Positions 53,905 through 62,746 of a DNA stretch of 64,000 bases are shown one piece after another. The notes below the pieces were generated by a model. That model saw nothing but the letters and a program-made list of their open reading frames with translations, was not told the origin of the DNA and made no database searches. This DNA is from Ruegeria aquimaris (lineage in GTDB: Bacteria > Pseudomonadota > Alphaproteobacteria > Rhodobacterales > Rhodobacteraceae), in NCBI RefSeq assembly GCF_025751555.1, contig NZ_JAOWLB010000012.1, positions 62,001 to 126,000 of the forward strand, in the 5' to 3' direction. Position numbers and translations under genes: made by a program. Within the stretch, counting starts at the first letter, position 1. Each line of letters begins with the position of its first letter.

Positions 53905-55301
53905 TATACTCTGAATGGTTCGTTAAGCCCGACCGGAACCGCATTTTCGCCGGTCTGCGCGTCGATCTGGCTGCGGGGCCAGGTCACCTGCACGATGGCA
54001 CCGCGCCGCTCTGCCAGGTCGGTGAGCGTCTGGTACGGATCGGAGCCATTGGCGAACTTCAATTCGGCGCCGCTGCGTTCCAGCAATGTCTTGGCGATGA
54101 ACAGACCCAGCCCCATGCCTTCGTACTCGGGCCGCGAGCGGGTATCGACCTCGGCGCGTCTTCGGCGCACGAACGGATCGCCGATCCGGCCGAACATATG
54201 GGCGGGATAGCCGCGGCCGTCATCCATGATCGTCACGGTGATCGCGTCGGCGGTCCATTCGGCCTCGACCCAAACCGTGGATCGCGCGAAGTCGACGGCG
54301 TTCTGGATCAGGTTCCTCAGGCCGTGGATGACCTCGGGTTTGCGCAGGATCGAGGGTTGTTGCAGATCGCCGCCCTCGCCGGGGCCTTCGTCGAAATGCA
54401 GTGTCTTGCCGCGATTGACATGCGGTTCGGCGGCTTCGTGGATGACGGTGGACAAGGGTGCCTGGCGCAGGTGGAGGTCGTCCTTTCCGGCACGACCCAT
54501 GTTGCGCAGGATGTCCCGGCACCGATCGGCCTGCTCCCGGATCAAGGCCGCGTCTTCCCGCAGGTCCGGGCGGTCGTCCAGTTCCTCGACCAGCTCGGAA
54601 CTGGCCAGTTTTATGGTGGCGAGTGGCGTGCCCAGCTCGTGTGCGGCGGCGGCGACAACACCCCCCAGATCGGTCAGTTTCTGTTCACGGGCCAGCGCCA
54701 TCTGGGTTGCGGCCAGCGCTTCGGACATCGACTGAACCTCGGAACTGATCCGATAGGAATAGGCGCCCAGAAAGATCATCGCGATGACGATTGCGGTCCA
54801 GTGGCCGAACACGAACACATCCGGAATACGCAGGACAAACCCCATCTCGGTTCTGAGCGGCAAGTGGTACAGCCCCAGCAATGTCACCAGAACGATTGCG
54901 GTGGTGCCGATGATCAGGGTCGAGCGCAGGCCCATCACGTTGGCCGAGATGATCACGGGGCCGACCAGCAGCAACGCAAAAGGGTTATGCAACCCGCCGG
55001 TGAGGTACAGGAGAACGCCCAGTTGCTGCAAATCGAACAGAACCATCAGAAAGTTTTCGAACTCGCTGAGGCGCTTGTTTCCTGGGAAAGCAAAGATCGC
55101 CATCACGTTGACGACAGCGGAAACCCCGATTGCCAGGTAACACAGACCCAGGTTCAATTGCAGGTGATAGGTCTGTTGCGCCACCGTGATGGCCACGATC
55201 TGGCCCGCGATGGCGACCCAGCGCAACAGGATCATGGTACGCAGGCGAATCCAGCTGCTGCGTTCCTGTCCCAGCACAAGGCTCATGTTGGATTCCGGCA
55301 T
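53904..55301 (-). CDS. regB: redox-sensing histidine kinase RegB (PrrB)
   Basis: Membrane kinase that phosphorylates RegA when oxygen or quinone oxidation falls, controlling photosynthesis, respiration, carbon and nitrogen fixation genes in Rhodobacterales. 465 residues: six N-terminal membrane segments, the quinone-binding heptapeptide GGLHNPF (102-108), the phosphoacceptor AAHELGTPLATIKL (His221), the redox-active cysteine in ADRCRDIL (Cys261), and an HATPase domain with MDDGRGYP and EGMGLGLFIAKTLLER. It is divergent from senC. Confidence 0.96.
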   Translation of the reverse strand: MPESNMSLVLGQERSSWIRLRTMILLRWVAIAGQIVAITVAQQTYHLQLNLGLCYLAIGVSAVVNVMAIFAFPGNKRLSEFENFLMVLFDLQQLGVLLYLTGGLHNPFALLLVGPVIISANVMGLRSTLIIGTTAIVLVTLLGLYHLPLRTEMGFVLRIPDVFVFGHWTAIVIAMIFLGAYSYRISSEVQSMSEALAATQMALAREQKLTDLGGVVAAAAHELGTPLATIKLASSELVEELDDRPDLREDAALIREQADRCRDILRNMGRAGKDDLHLRQAPLSTVIHEAAEPHVNRGKTLHFDEGPGEGGDLQQPSILRKPEVIHGLRNLIQNAVDFARSTVWVEAEWTADAITVTIMDDGRGYPAHMFGRIGDPFVRRRRAEVDTRSRPEYEGMGLGLFIAKTLLERSGAELKFANGSDPYQTLTDLAERRGAIVQVTWPRSQIDAQTGENAVPVGLNEPFRV

Positions 55302-55389
55302 CGCGTACTTATGTCCTGTTGCAACCGTCGGGTTTCTTGATAGGTCTCCGGCCCGACACGATCAACAGCCGCTGTCCATGAGGATCCCG

Positions 55390-56007
55390 ATGAGCCGACT
55401 TTATACCATTCTTGCCGCCACGATTGCAGTGGCGGCGCTGGGCGCAACATGGATCGCGACCCGCGGCGGTTCGGACGACCGGTTTGCACAATGCAGGTCC
55501 AGCCAGATCGCAGGCGGCGCAGAGACGATTGGCGGGCCGTTCGAACTGTTGAATGCCAAGGGCGAGACGGTGACTGACAAGGATCTGATCACCCAGCCGT
55601 CGCTCTTGTATTTCGGCTATACCTTCTGTCCGGATGTCTGTCCGCTTGATACCTCGCGCAACGCCGAGGCGGTGGATATCCTTGAAACCCGGGGCAAGAT
55701 GGTAACGCCGGTCTTCATCTCCATCGACCCGGACCGGGACACTCCCGAAGTCGTGGGGGATTTCGCCGCCAACCTGCACGAGCGGATGATTGGCCTGACC
55801 GGGTCACCCGAGCAGGTGAAGGCAGCGAGCCAGGCCTACAAGACCTATTACCGGGCGCAGGACAAGAGCGATGAATATTATCTGGTCGACCATTCGACCT
55901 TTTCCTATCTCGTCCTGCCCGAGGTCGGATTCGTCGAGTTTTTCCGGCGCGATGACACGCCTGAGCAGATGGCCGACAAGATTGGTTGCTTCATAGATGC
56001 ACTATAG
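55390..56007 (+). CDS. senC: SenC/PrrC (Sco1-type) copper-binding protein
   Basis: 205 residues. One N-terminal membrane anchor (YTILAATIAVAALGATWIA) leads to a periplasmic thioredoxin-like domain. The Sco motif is FCPDVCPLD (Cys80, Cys84) with the distal ligand His168 in LVDHSTFSY. Sco proteins deliver copper to cytochrome oxidase; in Rhodobacter the homologue also influences the RegB signal. The ATG at 55390 is preceded by GAGGATC; a second ATG at 55378 is possible. It lies 84 bp before regA. Confidence 0.94.
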   Translation: MSRLYTILAATIAVAALGATWIATRGGSDDRFAQCRSSQIAGGAETIGGPFELLNAKGETVTDKDLITQPSLLYFGYTFCPDVCPLDTSRNAEAVDILETRGKMVTPVFISIDPDRDTPEVVGDFAANLHERMIGLTGSPEQVKAASQAYKTYYRAQDKSDEYYLVDHSTFSYLVLPEVGFVEFFRRDDTPEQMADKIGCFIDAL

Positions 56008-56091
56008 AGCGTGAAGGCTGTTTGACGCGGGCGCGATGGCTGGTAATACTCGCTGAAAGCCAAAAAGACGAAAAACAGCGAAAGACAGAGC

Positions 56092-56646
56092 ATGACGGAC
56101 AATCTCCAGCCAGAAATCGGTCCTGACAAGTCGCTCTTGCTTGTCGATGACGACGAACCGTTTCTGCGCCGTTTGGCCAAAGCGATGGAAAAGCGGGGGT
56201 TCGAGGTCGAAACGGCGGGGTCCGTTGCAGCCGGGCGCGCGATAGCCACGGCAAGGCCGCCTGCTTATGCGGTGGTCGACTTGCGGCTTGAGGATGGGAA
56301 TGGCCTGGATGTCGTCGAGGTCTTGCGAGAGCGCCGTCCGGATAGCCGGGTGGTGGTCTTGACCGGGTACGGGGCAATTGCCACTGCGGTGGCCGCAGTC
56401 AAGATCGGCGCGACGGACTACCTGTCAAAACCGGCAGATGCCACTGATATCACCAATGCTCTGCTGGCCAATGGCGACACTCTTCCGCCGCCACCGGAAA
56501 ACCCGATGAGCGCGGACAGGGTGCGCTGGGAACATATCCAGCGTGTCTATGAATTGTGCGATCGTAACGTTAGCGAAACCGCGCGCCGGCTAAACATGCA
56601 TCGCCGGACCCTGCAACGGATTCTGGCCAAACGAAGTCCGCGCTGA
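56092..56646 (+). CDS. regA: redox response regulator RegA (PrrA)
   Basis: 184 residues. The receiver domain has LLLVDDDEPF (acidic pocket), the phosphoacceptor Asp63 in VVDLRLEDGN, Thr91 and Lys113 (LSKPAD). A proline linker (PPPPENP) precedes the Fis-type helix-turn-helix NVSETARRLNMHRRTLQRIL. This sequence is exceptionally conserved among RegA/PrrA/ActR proteins and fits here closely. It pairs with regB 0.8 kb upstream. Confidence 0.97.
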   Translation: MTDNLQPEIGPDKSLLLVDDDEPFLRRLAKAMEKRGFEVETAGSVAAGRAIATARPPAYAVVDLRLEDGNGLDVVEVLRERRPDSRVVVLTGYGAIATAVAAVKIGATDYLSKPADATDITNALLANGDTLPPPPENPMSADRVRWEHIQRVYELCDRNVSETARRLNMHRRTLQRILAKRSPR

Positions 56647-56656
56647 GAGGTCCGAT

Positions 56657-57880
56657 ATGGCGCAAGCGCCCGACCTGAATCCAGACGATCCAAACTCACA
56701 ACCGCTGCCCGAAGGGGGTTGGTCCGAGACACTGACGCGGCTGGCCGAGGCTGTTGTCGTTCCGCCCGAGGTCAGCGGTTTCACGCAGGCCGCCGGGGTT
56801 TTGTACTCGGACGGCAGCTATTGCCCTGAAGGTGCCTTGTGGCGGCGGTACCGGCCTTTGACCACGCGCCCCGAAATGCCGCAGGAGATCGCTCAGACAC
56901 TGCCGGGGCGCTGGATCTGGGGCGGCGTGCTCTGGGCGCATTTCGGTCATTTCCTGGTCGAAAGCACTTCCCGCCTTTGGGCACTGGATCATGTCGATGG
57001 CCCGATCGACGGAATTCTTTTCATTCCCAAACGCCCCAAGGTCGGCGATCAGGTCCGGGGGTTTCAGCGCGATTTCATTGATCTGATGCGGCCCGACCTG
57101 CCGATCCATGTCGCGACCGAACCGACGCAAGTCGAAGAGCTTATCGTCCCCGGCCAAGGTTTCGGGCTGGGAAACATCACGCAGGGAACGCCCAGGTTCC
57201 GCGATGCGATCCACCGGAGCTTTGCCAAATCGGTCGAACCCGATGGTCCAAGCAAGCTTTACATCTCCCGTTCCGCGCTGGGTCTGGGAAAGGGTGGCCT
57301 GTTGGGAGAAGAACGGCTGGAAGACCTGTTGCGTGCAGAAGGGTACGACATTTTCCACCCCGAGAAATTCTCACTCGAAACCCAGCTTGCCAGATACAAG
57401 GCCGCCAGCCATGTCGTGGCCGCCGATGGTTCGGCGCTGCATCTGTTCGCAATGGTGGGACGGCCTGACCAGAACGTGGCGATGATCCTGCGGCGCAAGG
57501 CGGGGCCCAACAACCTGTTGGCCAAGAACGTTGCGCATTTCTGCCGGAACAATCCGCTGGTGATCGACGCGCTCTACACCGAATGGGTGCGCGGCGACAA
57601 AGGCAAATCGAACCGGCTGTCCTTTGGCGAACTGGATCACGCGGTGATTGGCCGGGGCCTGATCGCGGGGGGATTTGTTCGCGCGGATATCGACTGGCCA
57701 CGCGCCACCGACGAGGAGCGCGCCAAGATGTTCAGCGACAAGGGTCTGGATCAGGCGGGTGATTTTGTCGAAAGCGCCGACTACCAGACGCGCCGCCGCC
57801 GAAAGATGCGGCAGGAACGCCGCGCCCGCCGGGCGGAAAAAGCCACGACCGATCAAAGCGCGGATATCAGCGCCAAGTAA
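56657..57880 (+). CDS. glycosyltransferase family 61 (DUF563) protein
   Basis: 407 residues. The GT61 core includes HFGHFLVESTSRLWAL, KLYISRSALGLGKGG, and the C-terminal AASHVVAADGSALHLFAMV, where GSAL-H is characteristic. A basic tail (RRRRKMRQERRARRAEK) follows. Acceptor and sugar are unknown; such enzymes often act on surface polysaccharide. It begins 10 bp after regA, so may be cotranscribed, and overlaps the convergent HD gene by 28 bp. Confidence 0.82.
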   Translation: MAQAPDLNPDDPNSQPLPEGGWSETLTRLAEAVVVPPEVSGFTQAAGVLYSDGSYCPEGALWRRYRPLTTRPEMPQEIAQTLPGRWIWGGVLWAHFGHFLVESTSRLWALDHVDGPIDGILFIPKRPKVGDQVRGFQRDFIDLMRPDLPIHVATEPTQVEELIVPGQGFGLGNITQGTPRFRDAIHRSFAKSVEPDGPSKLYISRSALGLGKGGLLGEERLEDLLRAEGYDIFHPEKFSLETQLARYKAASHVVAADGSALHLFAMVGRPDQNVAMILRRKAGPNNLLAKNVAHFCRNNPLVIDALYTEWVRGDKGKSNRLSFGELDHAVIGRGLIAGGFVRADIDWPRATDEERAKMFSDKGLDQAGDFVESADYQTRRRRKMRQERRARRAEKATTDQSADISAK

Positions 57881-58446
57881 CGTTCCGTATAGGCCTTTCT
57901 CGTTTCAACCGGCGGTCTCAACAGAATATCGAGCCCCTCCATCAGGGCTGGGTTCGGGCGACCGAAGAACCGGTTCGCCTCTGCATCGGAAAAACCGGCG
58001 ATGCGCGTCGCCTCCATCCATGCGCTGATACGGTCGGCGCGCTTGATCTGTTTCTTGATCGCTGCGGGCAGTTGCGCCGGCAGGCCAAACCGGATGTGGA
58101 TTGCGGCGGTGAGCCTGGCGTCGAGATGACCATAGTCCGGTCCGACCGCCGCCTTCACCGGCGAAATCATGTCACCGATCACGTATTCCGGGGCATCATG
58201 CAGCAAGGCCGCCAGGCGCCATTTCGGTCCGGACCCAGGGGCAATGCGGGCAAACAGGGTCTCAACCAGCAGCGAATGCTCGGCCACCGAATAGGCATAG
58301 TCGCCATGCGTTTGTCCGTTCCAGCGCGCGACAAATGCCAGGCCATGTGCGATATCCTCGATCTCGATATCCATCGGGGTCGGGTCCAGCAGGTCGAGCC
58401 GCCGACCCGACAGCATCCGTTGCCATGCTCTGGGCTGTGTTGCCAT
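57853..58446 (-). CDS. HD-domain hydrolase (YfbR-like nucleotidase)
   Basis: 197 residues. The HD-fold metal ligands are present: SVAEHSLLVETL, LAALLHDAPEYVIGDM (the HD pair) and a late KRADRISAWMEATRIAG Asp. YfbR-type HD proteins are 5'-deoxynucleotidases, and the length fits, but substrate is unproven. Several in-frame starts exist; the ATG at 58446 is used, with 58461 possible. It is convergent with the GT61 gene. Confidence 0.75.
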   Translation of the reverse strand: MATQPRAWQRMLSGRRLDLLDPTPMDIEIEDIAHGLAFVARWNGQTHGDYAYSVAEHSLLVETLFARIAPGSGPKWRLAALLHDAPEYVIGDMISPVKAAVGPDYGHLDARLTAAIHIRFGLPAQLPAAIKKQIKRADRISAWMEATRIAGFSDAEANRFFGRPNPALMEGLDILLRPPVETRKAYTERYLALISAL

Positions 58447-58651
58447 TCTGCCACGCTCCATTCCGTGCGCCATTTTTCTGCCACATTCCGGGCGCAGCCT
58501 TGATCCCATCCCGATCAAGTGCTGCCAGCCGTTCCAATTTTCGTCGAGGGTCCAGCCCGGCGGCAAGATCGCGATATCAAGTGAGGGGGGACGTGTTTTC
58601 CTCCCTGCACGTCCCCTTTCAGACCTGAACCTCTATCGAAAGGAGCTTGCC

Positions 58652-58966
58652 ATGTTCAAGCGTCTGATGGGGATTGGATTAACATTTGGCCTTGTGGCGC
58701 TGATGTCCCCGGCGGTGGCACAATCCTGCGCGGCACGCGATGCGGTGATCGGCAAGCTCCAGGAAAAATATGCCGAACAACTGACCGCTGGTGGCCTGCA
58801 ACCCATGCATAGAGGCCAGTCGATGATCGAGCTTTGGGCCTCGGCCGAGACAGGGACCTTTACCGTTCTTCTCACGGATGCCAACGGTGTCAGTTGCATC
58901 GTGGCGGCCGGAACCGACTATTTCCAGGCCACGCCGAAGCCGCCCCAAACGGATATTCCCAGCTGA
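58652..58966 (+). CDS. small exported hypothetical protein
   Basis: 104 residues; no family recognised. A Sec signal peptide (MFKRLMGIGLTFGLVALMSPAVAQS) predicts export. The mature part (about 80 residues, two cysteines in SCAARDAVI and VSCIVAAG that could form a disulfide) includes RGQSMIELWASAETGTFTVLLTDANG. A GAAAGGAG ribosome-binding site precedes the ATG. It lies about 100 bp before ahcY on the same strand. Confidence 0.72.
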   Translation: MFKRLMGIGLTFGLVALMSPAVAQSCAARDAVIGKLQEKYAEQLTAGGLQPMHRGQSMIELWASAETGTFTVLLTDANGVSCIVAAGTDYFQATPKPPQTDIPS

Positions 58967-59065
58967 AACATTCCCCGAAAACCTGACCGGGCCGATCGTC
59001 GTTGCCACTTGTCCCCATGAATGATAGGGCGTCTGGCGACCGATTTTACCGGAATGGAGTGAAGA

Positions 59066-60460
59066 ATGGCCGGGGATTATATCGTCAAGGACATTGCACT
59101 GGCCGACTATGGCCGCAAGGAACTGGACATTGCCGAAACCGAGATGCCGGGCCTGATGGCGCTGCGCGCTGAATACGGTGAAAGCAAGCCGCTCAAGGGC
59201 GCACGGATCGCAGGTTCGCTGCACATGACCATCCAGACCGCGGTTCTGATCGAAACGCTGGTTGCGTTGGGCGCTGACGTGCGCTGGGCGTCGTGCAACA
59301 TCTTTTCGACCCAGGATCACGCCGCCGCCGCGATTGCGGCCAGCGGCACCCCGGTGTTCGCCGTCAAGGGCGAGACGCTGGAGGAATACTGGTCCTATAC
59401 CGACAAGATTTTCCAGTTCCCCGAGGGCGGCGCCAACATGATCCTGGACGATGGCGGCGATGCGACGCTGTACATCCTGATGGGCGCACGCGTCGAAGAG
59501 GGTGAGGAAGACCTGATCGCGGTTCCGACCAGCGAAGAGGAAGAATACCTGTTCGCCCAGATCCGCAAGCGGATCGCCGAAACTCCGGGCTGGTTCGTGA
59601 AACAGCGCCACATGATTCAGGGTGTGTCCGAAGAGACCACCACCGGTGTGCATCGTCTCTACAAGATGATGGAAAAGGGCCACCTCCCGTTCCCGGCGAT
59701 CAACGTGAACGACAGCGTGACCAAGTCGAAGTTCGACAACAAGTACGGCTGCAAGGAATCGCTGGTCGACGGTATCCGTCGCGCCACCGACACGATGATG
59801 GCGGGCAAGGTCGCGCTGGTCTGCGGCTATGGCGATGTGGGCAAAGGCTCGGCCGCCTCGCTGCGCGGCGCTGGCGCACGGGTGAAGGTGACCGAGGTCG
59901 ATCCGATCTGCGCGCTTCAGGCGGCAATGGACGGCTACGAGGTGACCACGCTGGAAGATGAAGTGTCCAGCGCCGACATCTTCATCACCACCACCGGCAA
60001 CAAGGACGTGATCCGCATCGAGCATATGCGCGAGATGAAGAACATGGCCATCGTCGGCAACATCGGCCATTTCGACAACGAGATCCAGGTTGCCGCCCTG
60101 AAGAACCACAAGTGGACCAATATCAAGGACCAGGTCGACATGATCGAGATGCCCTCGGGCAACAAGATCATCCTCTTGTCCGAAGGTCGCCTGCTGAACC
60201 TCGGCAACGCGACCGGGCATCCGTCCTTTGTGATGTCGGCTTCGTTCACCAACCAGGTTCTGGCTCAGATCGAGCTCTACACCAAGGGCGACGAGTACCA
60301 GAACGAAGTGTACATCCTGCCCAAGCATCTCGACGAGAAGGTCGCGCGCCTGCATCTGGACCGGATCGGTGTGAAGTTGACCAAGCTGAGTCCGGAACAG
60401 GCCGATTACATCGGGGTCACCCCCGAGGGCCCGTTCAAGCCGGAACACTACCGCTATTGA
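59066..60460 (+). CDS. ahcY: adenosylhomocysteinase
   Basis: Splits S-adenosylhomocysteine into adenosine and homocysteine, renewing the methylation cycle. 464 residues. [17 protein letters not shown] and [16 protein letters not shown] are substrate regions. [13 protein letters not shown] (about 253) binds NAD. The C-terminus KPEHYRY reaches into the neighbouring subunit. In Rhodobacter ahcY also sits beside the reg cluster. The 99-bp leader shows no SAH riboswitch pattern I can recognise. A strong terminator follows. Confidence 0.97.
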   Translation: MAGDYIVKDIALADYGRKELDIAETEMPGLMALRAEYGESKPLKGARIAGSLHMTIQTAVLIETLVALGADVRWASCNIFSTQDHAAAAIAASGTPVFAVKGETLEEYWSYTDKIFQFPEGGANMILDDGGDATLYILMGARVEEGEEDLIAVPTSEEEEYLFAQIRKRIAETPGWFVKQRHMIQGVSEETTTGVHRLYKMMEKGHLPFPAINVNDSVTKSKFDNKYGCKESLVDGIRRATDTMMAGKVALVCGYGDVGKGSAASLRGAGARVKVTEVDPICALQAAMDGYEVTTLEDEVSSADIFITTTGNKDVIRIEHMREMKNMAIVGNIGHFDNEIQVAALKNHKWTNIKDQVDMIEMPSGNKIILLSEGRLLNLGNATGHPSFVMSASFTNQVLAQIELYTKGDEYQNEVYILPKHLDEKVARLHLDRIGVKLTKLSPEQADYIGVTPEGPFKPEHYRY

Positions 60461-60499
60461 TGAACAGCAATGGGCGCATGCCCGTTCCGAGAGCTTTGG

Positions 60500-60528
60500 C
60501 CGCCCCGGGAAACCGGGGCGGTTTTTTC
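60500..60528 (+). terminator. intrinsic terminator after ahcY
   Basis: CCGCCCCGG (60500-60508) and CCGGGGCGG (60513-60521) form a 9-bp stem capped by a GAAA loop, followed by TTTTTT. Confidence 0.9.
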
Positions 60529-60636
60529 GTGCGATACGAATATGTTGACAGCAATGTTATTGCGCGACAGCGTCATGGAATAACAAGTTCGCAATCCGCA
60601 AGGCAGCAAGCGGAGTGCTTAACGGAGTAGGGAGTA

Positions 60637-61137
60637 ATGAAGTTGTCTTTCTCTGGTGCCGGTTTTAGACACCCGACGTTTGTTCTTGCGCTGGCTGTGA
60701 TGCTCGGCGCGACGATGGCCGAGGCAAAGCCGAAGATCTCGATCGTGGAAAAGACCTATGCGGTGGATGCCACCACCGCGAGCGCCCTGGTCAAGCAGAT
60801 GGGCCAGCGCGGGCCAAATGGCTATTGGGCCTACACCGACTGGTATGTGAACTGGACCGGAAACTGCGATCTCTCGGTCAAGATCACTTACACCATGCCC
60901 AAGCACAAGAACGAAGCCAAGCTTGACCCGGCGGTGCGCGAGAACTGGAAAACCTTCCTTGTTGCGTTGCGGCAGCACGAGGAAAAACACGGTACCCATG
61001 GCATTCAGGCCGCCCAAGAGATCGAAAAGACCAAATGCGCAAACGGTAATGCCGTGATCGACAAATGGAGCAAACAGGACAAGGTTCTGGACAAGCGTAC
61101 CGACCACGGCAAGAAAGAGGGTGTGGTTCTGAACTGA
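60637..61137 (+). CDS. DUF922 family secreted putative Zn-dependent protease
   Basis: 166 residues. A signal peptide (HPTFVLALAVMLGATMAEA) predicts export. The DUF922 domain has WAYTDWYVNW and the zinc-protease-like HEEKH (114-118, HExxH) in LRQHEEKHGTHG. Activity of the family is largely inferred from this motif. It begins 177 bp after ahcY beyond the terminator; a GCAAT-GTT-ATTGC palindrome at 60551-60563 lies upstream, of unknown meaning. Confidence 0.8.
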   Translation: MKLSFSGAGFRHPTFVLALAVMLGATMAEAKPKISIVEKTYAVDATTASALVKQMGQRGPNGYWAYTDWYVNWTGNCDLSVKITYTMPKHKNEAKLDPAVRENWKTFLVALRQHEEKHGTHGIQAAQEIEKTKCANGNAVIDKWSKQDKVLDKRTDHGKKEGVVLN

Positions 61138-61309
61138 GGGGTCACAGGCCCGGCGCCCTAGGCGGGCCGGGTCTGGTCATGCCCGGGACTTGGGGCGTTT
61201 ACAGGGAAAACCGGCCAAGTTTTCCCTTTGTGCGCGCTCTGGCTGCCGCTACGCTCTCGTCCAGTGCCGGATAGACCGGTCGAAAACAAAAACTCGGGAG
61301 AGTGAAGAG

Positions 61310-61651
61310 ATGGGAAAACGCGACGATCTGATCGCAAAATATGCCGACGACCTGAAGAACAAGTGCGGGATGACCCCGGACATGGATCTGTTGACCAAGG
61401 TGACGATCGGTTGCGGACCGGCAATCTATGACGCTGACGCCTCGACGGTCGCGGCGACCCAGGCGGGCGAACTGGAAACCGTGAAGAAAAACTTCCTTGT
61501 AAAGAAACTGGGTCTTTCCGATGGCCCGGAACTGGATGCGGCGATTGCCAAGGCGATGGACACCTATGGTCAGTCCGAGCGCAACAAGTATCGCGCCGTG
61601 GTCTATTACATGCTGACCAAGCATTTCGGCAAAGAAGCCGTCTACGGCTGA
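61310..61651 (+). CDS. DUF2853 family protein
   Basis: 113-residue cytosolic protein. KRDDLIAKYADDLKNKCGMTPDMDLL and AVVYYMLTKHFGKE are typical of DUF2853, a mostly helical family with no known function. The GGAGAGTGAAGAG just upstream supports the ATG at 61310. A 13-bp-stem terminator begins 20 bp after the stop, so it appears monocistronic. Confidence 0.85.
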   Translation: MGKRDDLIAKYADDLKNKCGMTPDMDLLTKVTIGCGPAIYDADASTVAATQAGELETVKKNFLVKKLGLSDGPELDAAIAKAMDTYGQSERNKYRAVVYYMLTKHFGKEAVYG

Positions 61652-61670
61652 GACCAGGTCCCGAGAATGC

Positions 61671-61708
61671 CGAAACGCCTGCATCCTTGCAGGCGTTTCG
61701 CATTTTAC
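61671..61708 (+). terminator. intrinsic terminator after DUF2853 gene
   Basis: CGAAACGCCTGCA (61671-61683) and TGCAGGCGTTTCG (61688-61700) form a perfect 13-bp stem with a TCCT loop, followed by CATTTTAC. Confidence 0.9.
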
Positions 61709-61730
61709 ACGTATTCTTCGGGCTTGGTGT

Positions 61731-61760
61731 TTGAGTCCGACCCGCTTCTTGCGCTATACA
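61731..61760 (+). promoter_or_regulatory. promoter of the candidate small RNA
   Basis: TTGAGT (61731-61736), 17-18 bp spacer, then CTATAC/TATACA (61754-61760). The start of transcription would be near 61767. Confidence 0.5.
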
Positions 61761-61766
61761 GAACCC

Positions 61767-61868
61767 ATGACCAGTACGGTCAGAACCTTGAATTTCGTTC
61801 GCGTGTGGTGAGTTGGGAGCACGCGGGGTGGGGGAAGGTTCTGCACCGTCGGAACCTTCCCCGTTTTC
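61767..61868 (+). ncRNA. candidate small RNA with intrinsic terminator
   Basis: About 100 nt between a sigma-70-like promoter and a strong terminator, with no credible reading frame. Three stems are visible: TGACC-AGTAC-GGTCA (61768-61782), CGCGTG/CACGCG (61800-61805 with 61820-61825) enclosing a purine-rich loop (GGTGAGTTGGGAG), and the terminator GGGGAAGGTTC/GAACCTTCCCC (61831-61841 with 61852-61862) followed by GTTTTC. The exposed G-rich loop could base-pair with target mRNAs. I do not recognise a named sRNA family. Confidence 0.55.
61831..61868 (+). terminator. intrinsic terminator of the candidate small RNA
   Basis: GGGGAAGGTTC and GAACCTTCCCC form an 11-bp perfect stem with a 10-nt loop, followed by GTTTTC. 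It has no T-run on the minus strand, so it serves a plus-strand transcript. None of the neighbouring genes needs it. Confidence 0.85.
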
Positions 61869-61883
61869 TGTGAAATCAAACCC

Positions 61884-62279
61884 CTAGAACAGCGTCAGGA
61901 TCAGTCCCATCGCTGCGCAGGCCACTGTGGCGTAACCCCCATCAATAAGGCTGAGCCGGAACGGACGCATGGCATAGAGGTTGTTGAGCGCGATCCAGGG
62001 CGAGATGAAGAACAGCCCAACCCCGATCCCGGCGACAAGGCCGGCGCCCGGCGTATCAATACCCGACAGGGCAAAGACATGGCGCATCATCCCGGCCACA
62101 ACCAGCTGAAGAACGAAGCTCATCGCGAAAATACCTGGAGTCATCCCGCCTTCGGGTTTTCCATCCGGGCCGCGTGGCACGCCCGATGCCTGCATCCAGG
62201 GCTCGGCCAGCGCCATGTACCACACCGACCCGAGCGCAAAGGCACCAAAGGCGGCCGCGAGTACGTTGAGAAACTCCAT
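61884..62279 (-). CDS. DUF1761 family membrane protein
   Basis: 131 residues with four hydrophobic segments (VLAAAFGAFALGSVWYMALA, IFAMSFVLQLVVAGMM, GAGLVAGIGVGLFFISPWIAL and GGYATVACAAMGLILTLF). The pattern, including the early GSVWY, fits DUF1761. The function is unknown. The ATG at 62279 is preferred; another start lies 12 bp upstream. Confidence 0.82.
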   Translation of the reverse strand: MEFLNVLAAAFGAFALGSVWYMALAEPWMQASGVPRGPDGKPEGGMTPGIFAMSFVLQLVVAGMMRHVFALSGIDTPGAGLVAGIGVGLFFISPWIALNNLYAMRPFRLSLIDGGYATVACAAMGLILTLF

Positions 62280-62323
62280 CTTGTGCCTCATCGAAGAGTT
62301 GCGACAAGGTCAAGCATGCCCGA

Positions 62324-62746
62324 TCAATCGGGTTCTGTCTGCCCCAATACGCAGATCGCCCGCCATTCATCTTCGCTCACCGGCTGCACCGACAGGCGTG
62401 AGTTTTTGACCAGCACCATGTCAGACAGACGCGGATCCGACTTGATCTGATCCAGGGTCACGGGTTGTACAAAAGGACGTACCGCCTTGATATCCACGCA
62501 TTCCCAGCGCGGGTCGTCGGCCTTGCTGTCCGGGTGCGCCTCGGCACAGACCTCGACAATGCCGACCACCGCTTTTTCGGTCTGCGAGTGATAGAAAAAA
62601 CCGCGGTCGCCCAGCTTCATGGCGCGCATGAAATTGCGCGCCTGGTAGTTGCGCACGCCGTTCCATTCCTCGCCGGTCTCGCCCTTGGCGGTCTGATCGT
62701 CCCAGCTCCAGGTCGAGGGTTCGGATTTGAACAGCCAATAGGCCAT
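62324..62746 (-). CDS. EVE domain protein
   Basis: 140 residues starting MAYWLFKSEPSTWSWDDQ, the EVE-domain N-terminus, with WNGVRNYQARNFMRAMKLGD, GFFYHSQTEKAVVGIVEV and the final LVKNSRLSVQPVSEDEW. EVE domains are PUA-like folds thought to bind modified nucleic-acid bases. The ATG at 62746 shares one base with the YciI-like stop, so the gpsA-YciI-EVE run is probably one operon. Confidence 0.88.
   Translation of the reverse strand: MAYWLFKSEPSTWSWDDQTAKGETGEEWNGVRNYQARNFMRAMKLGDRGFFYHSQTEKAVVGIVEVCAEAHPDSKADDPRWECVDIKAVRPFVQPVTLDQIKSDPRLSDMVLVKNSRLSVQPVSEDEWRAICVLGQTEPD

Noticed and set aside
58967-59065. SAH riboswitch in the ahcY leader
   Set aside because: The expected conserved core and paired regions are not visible in the 99-bp leader.
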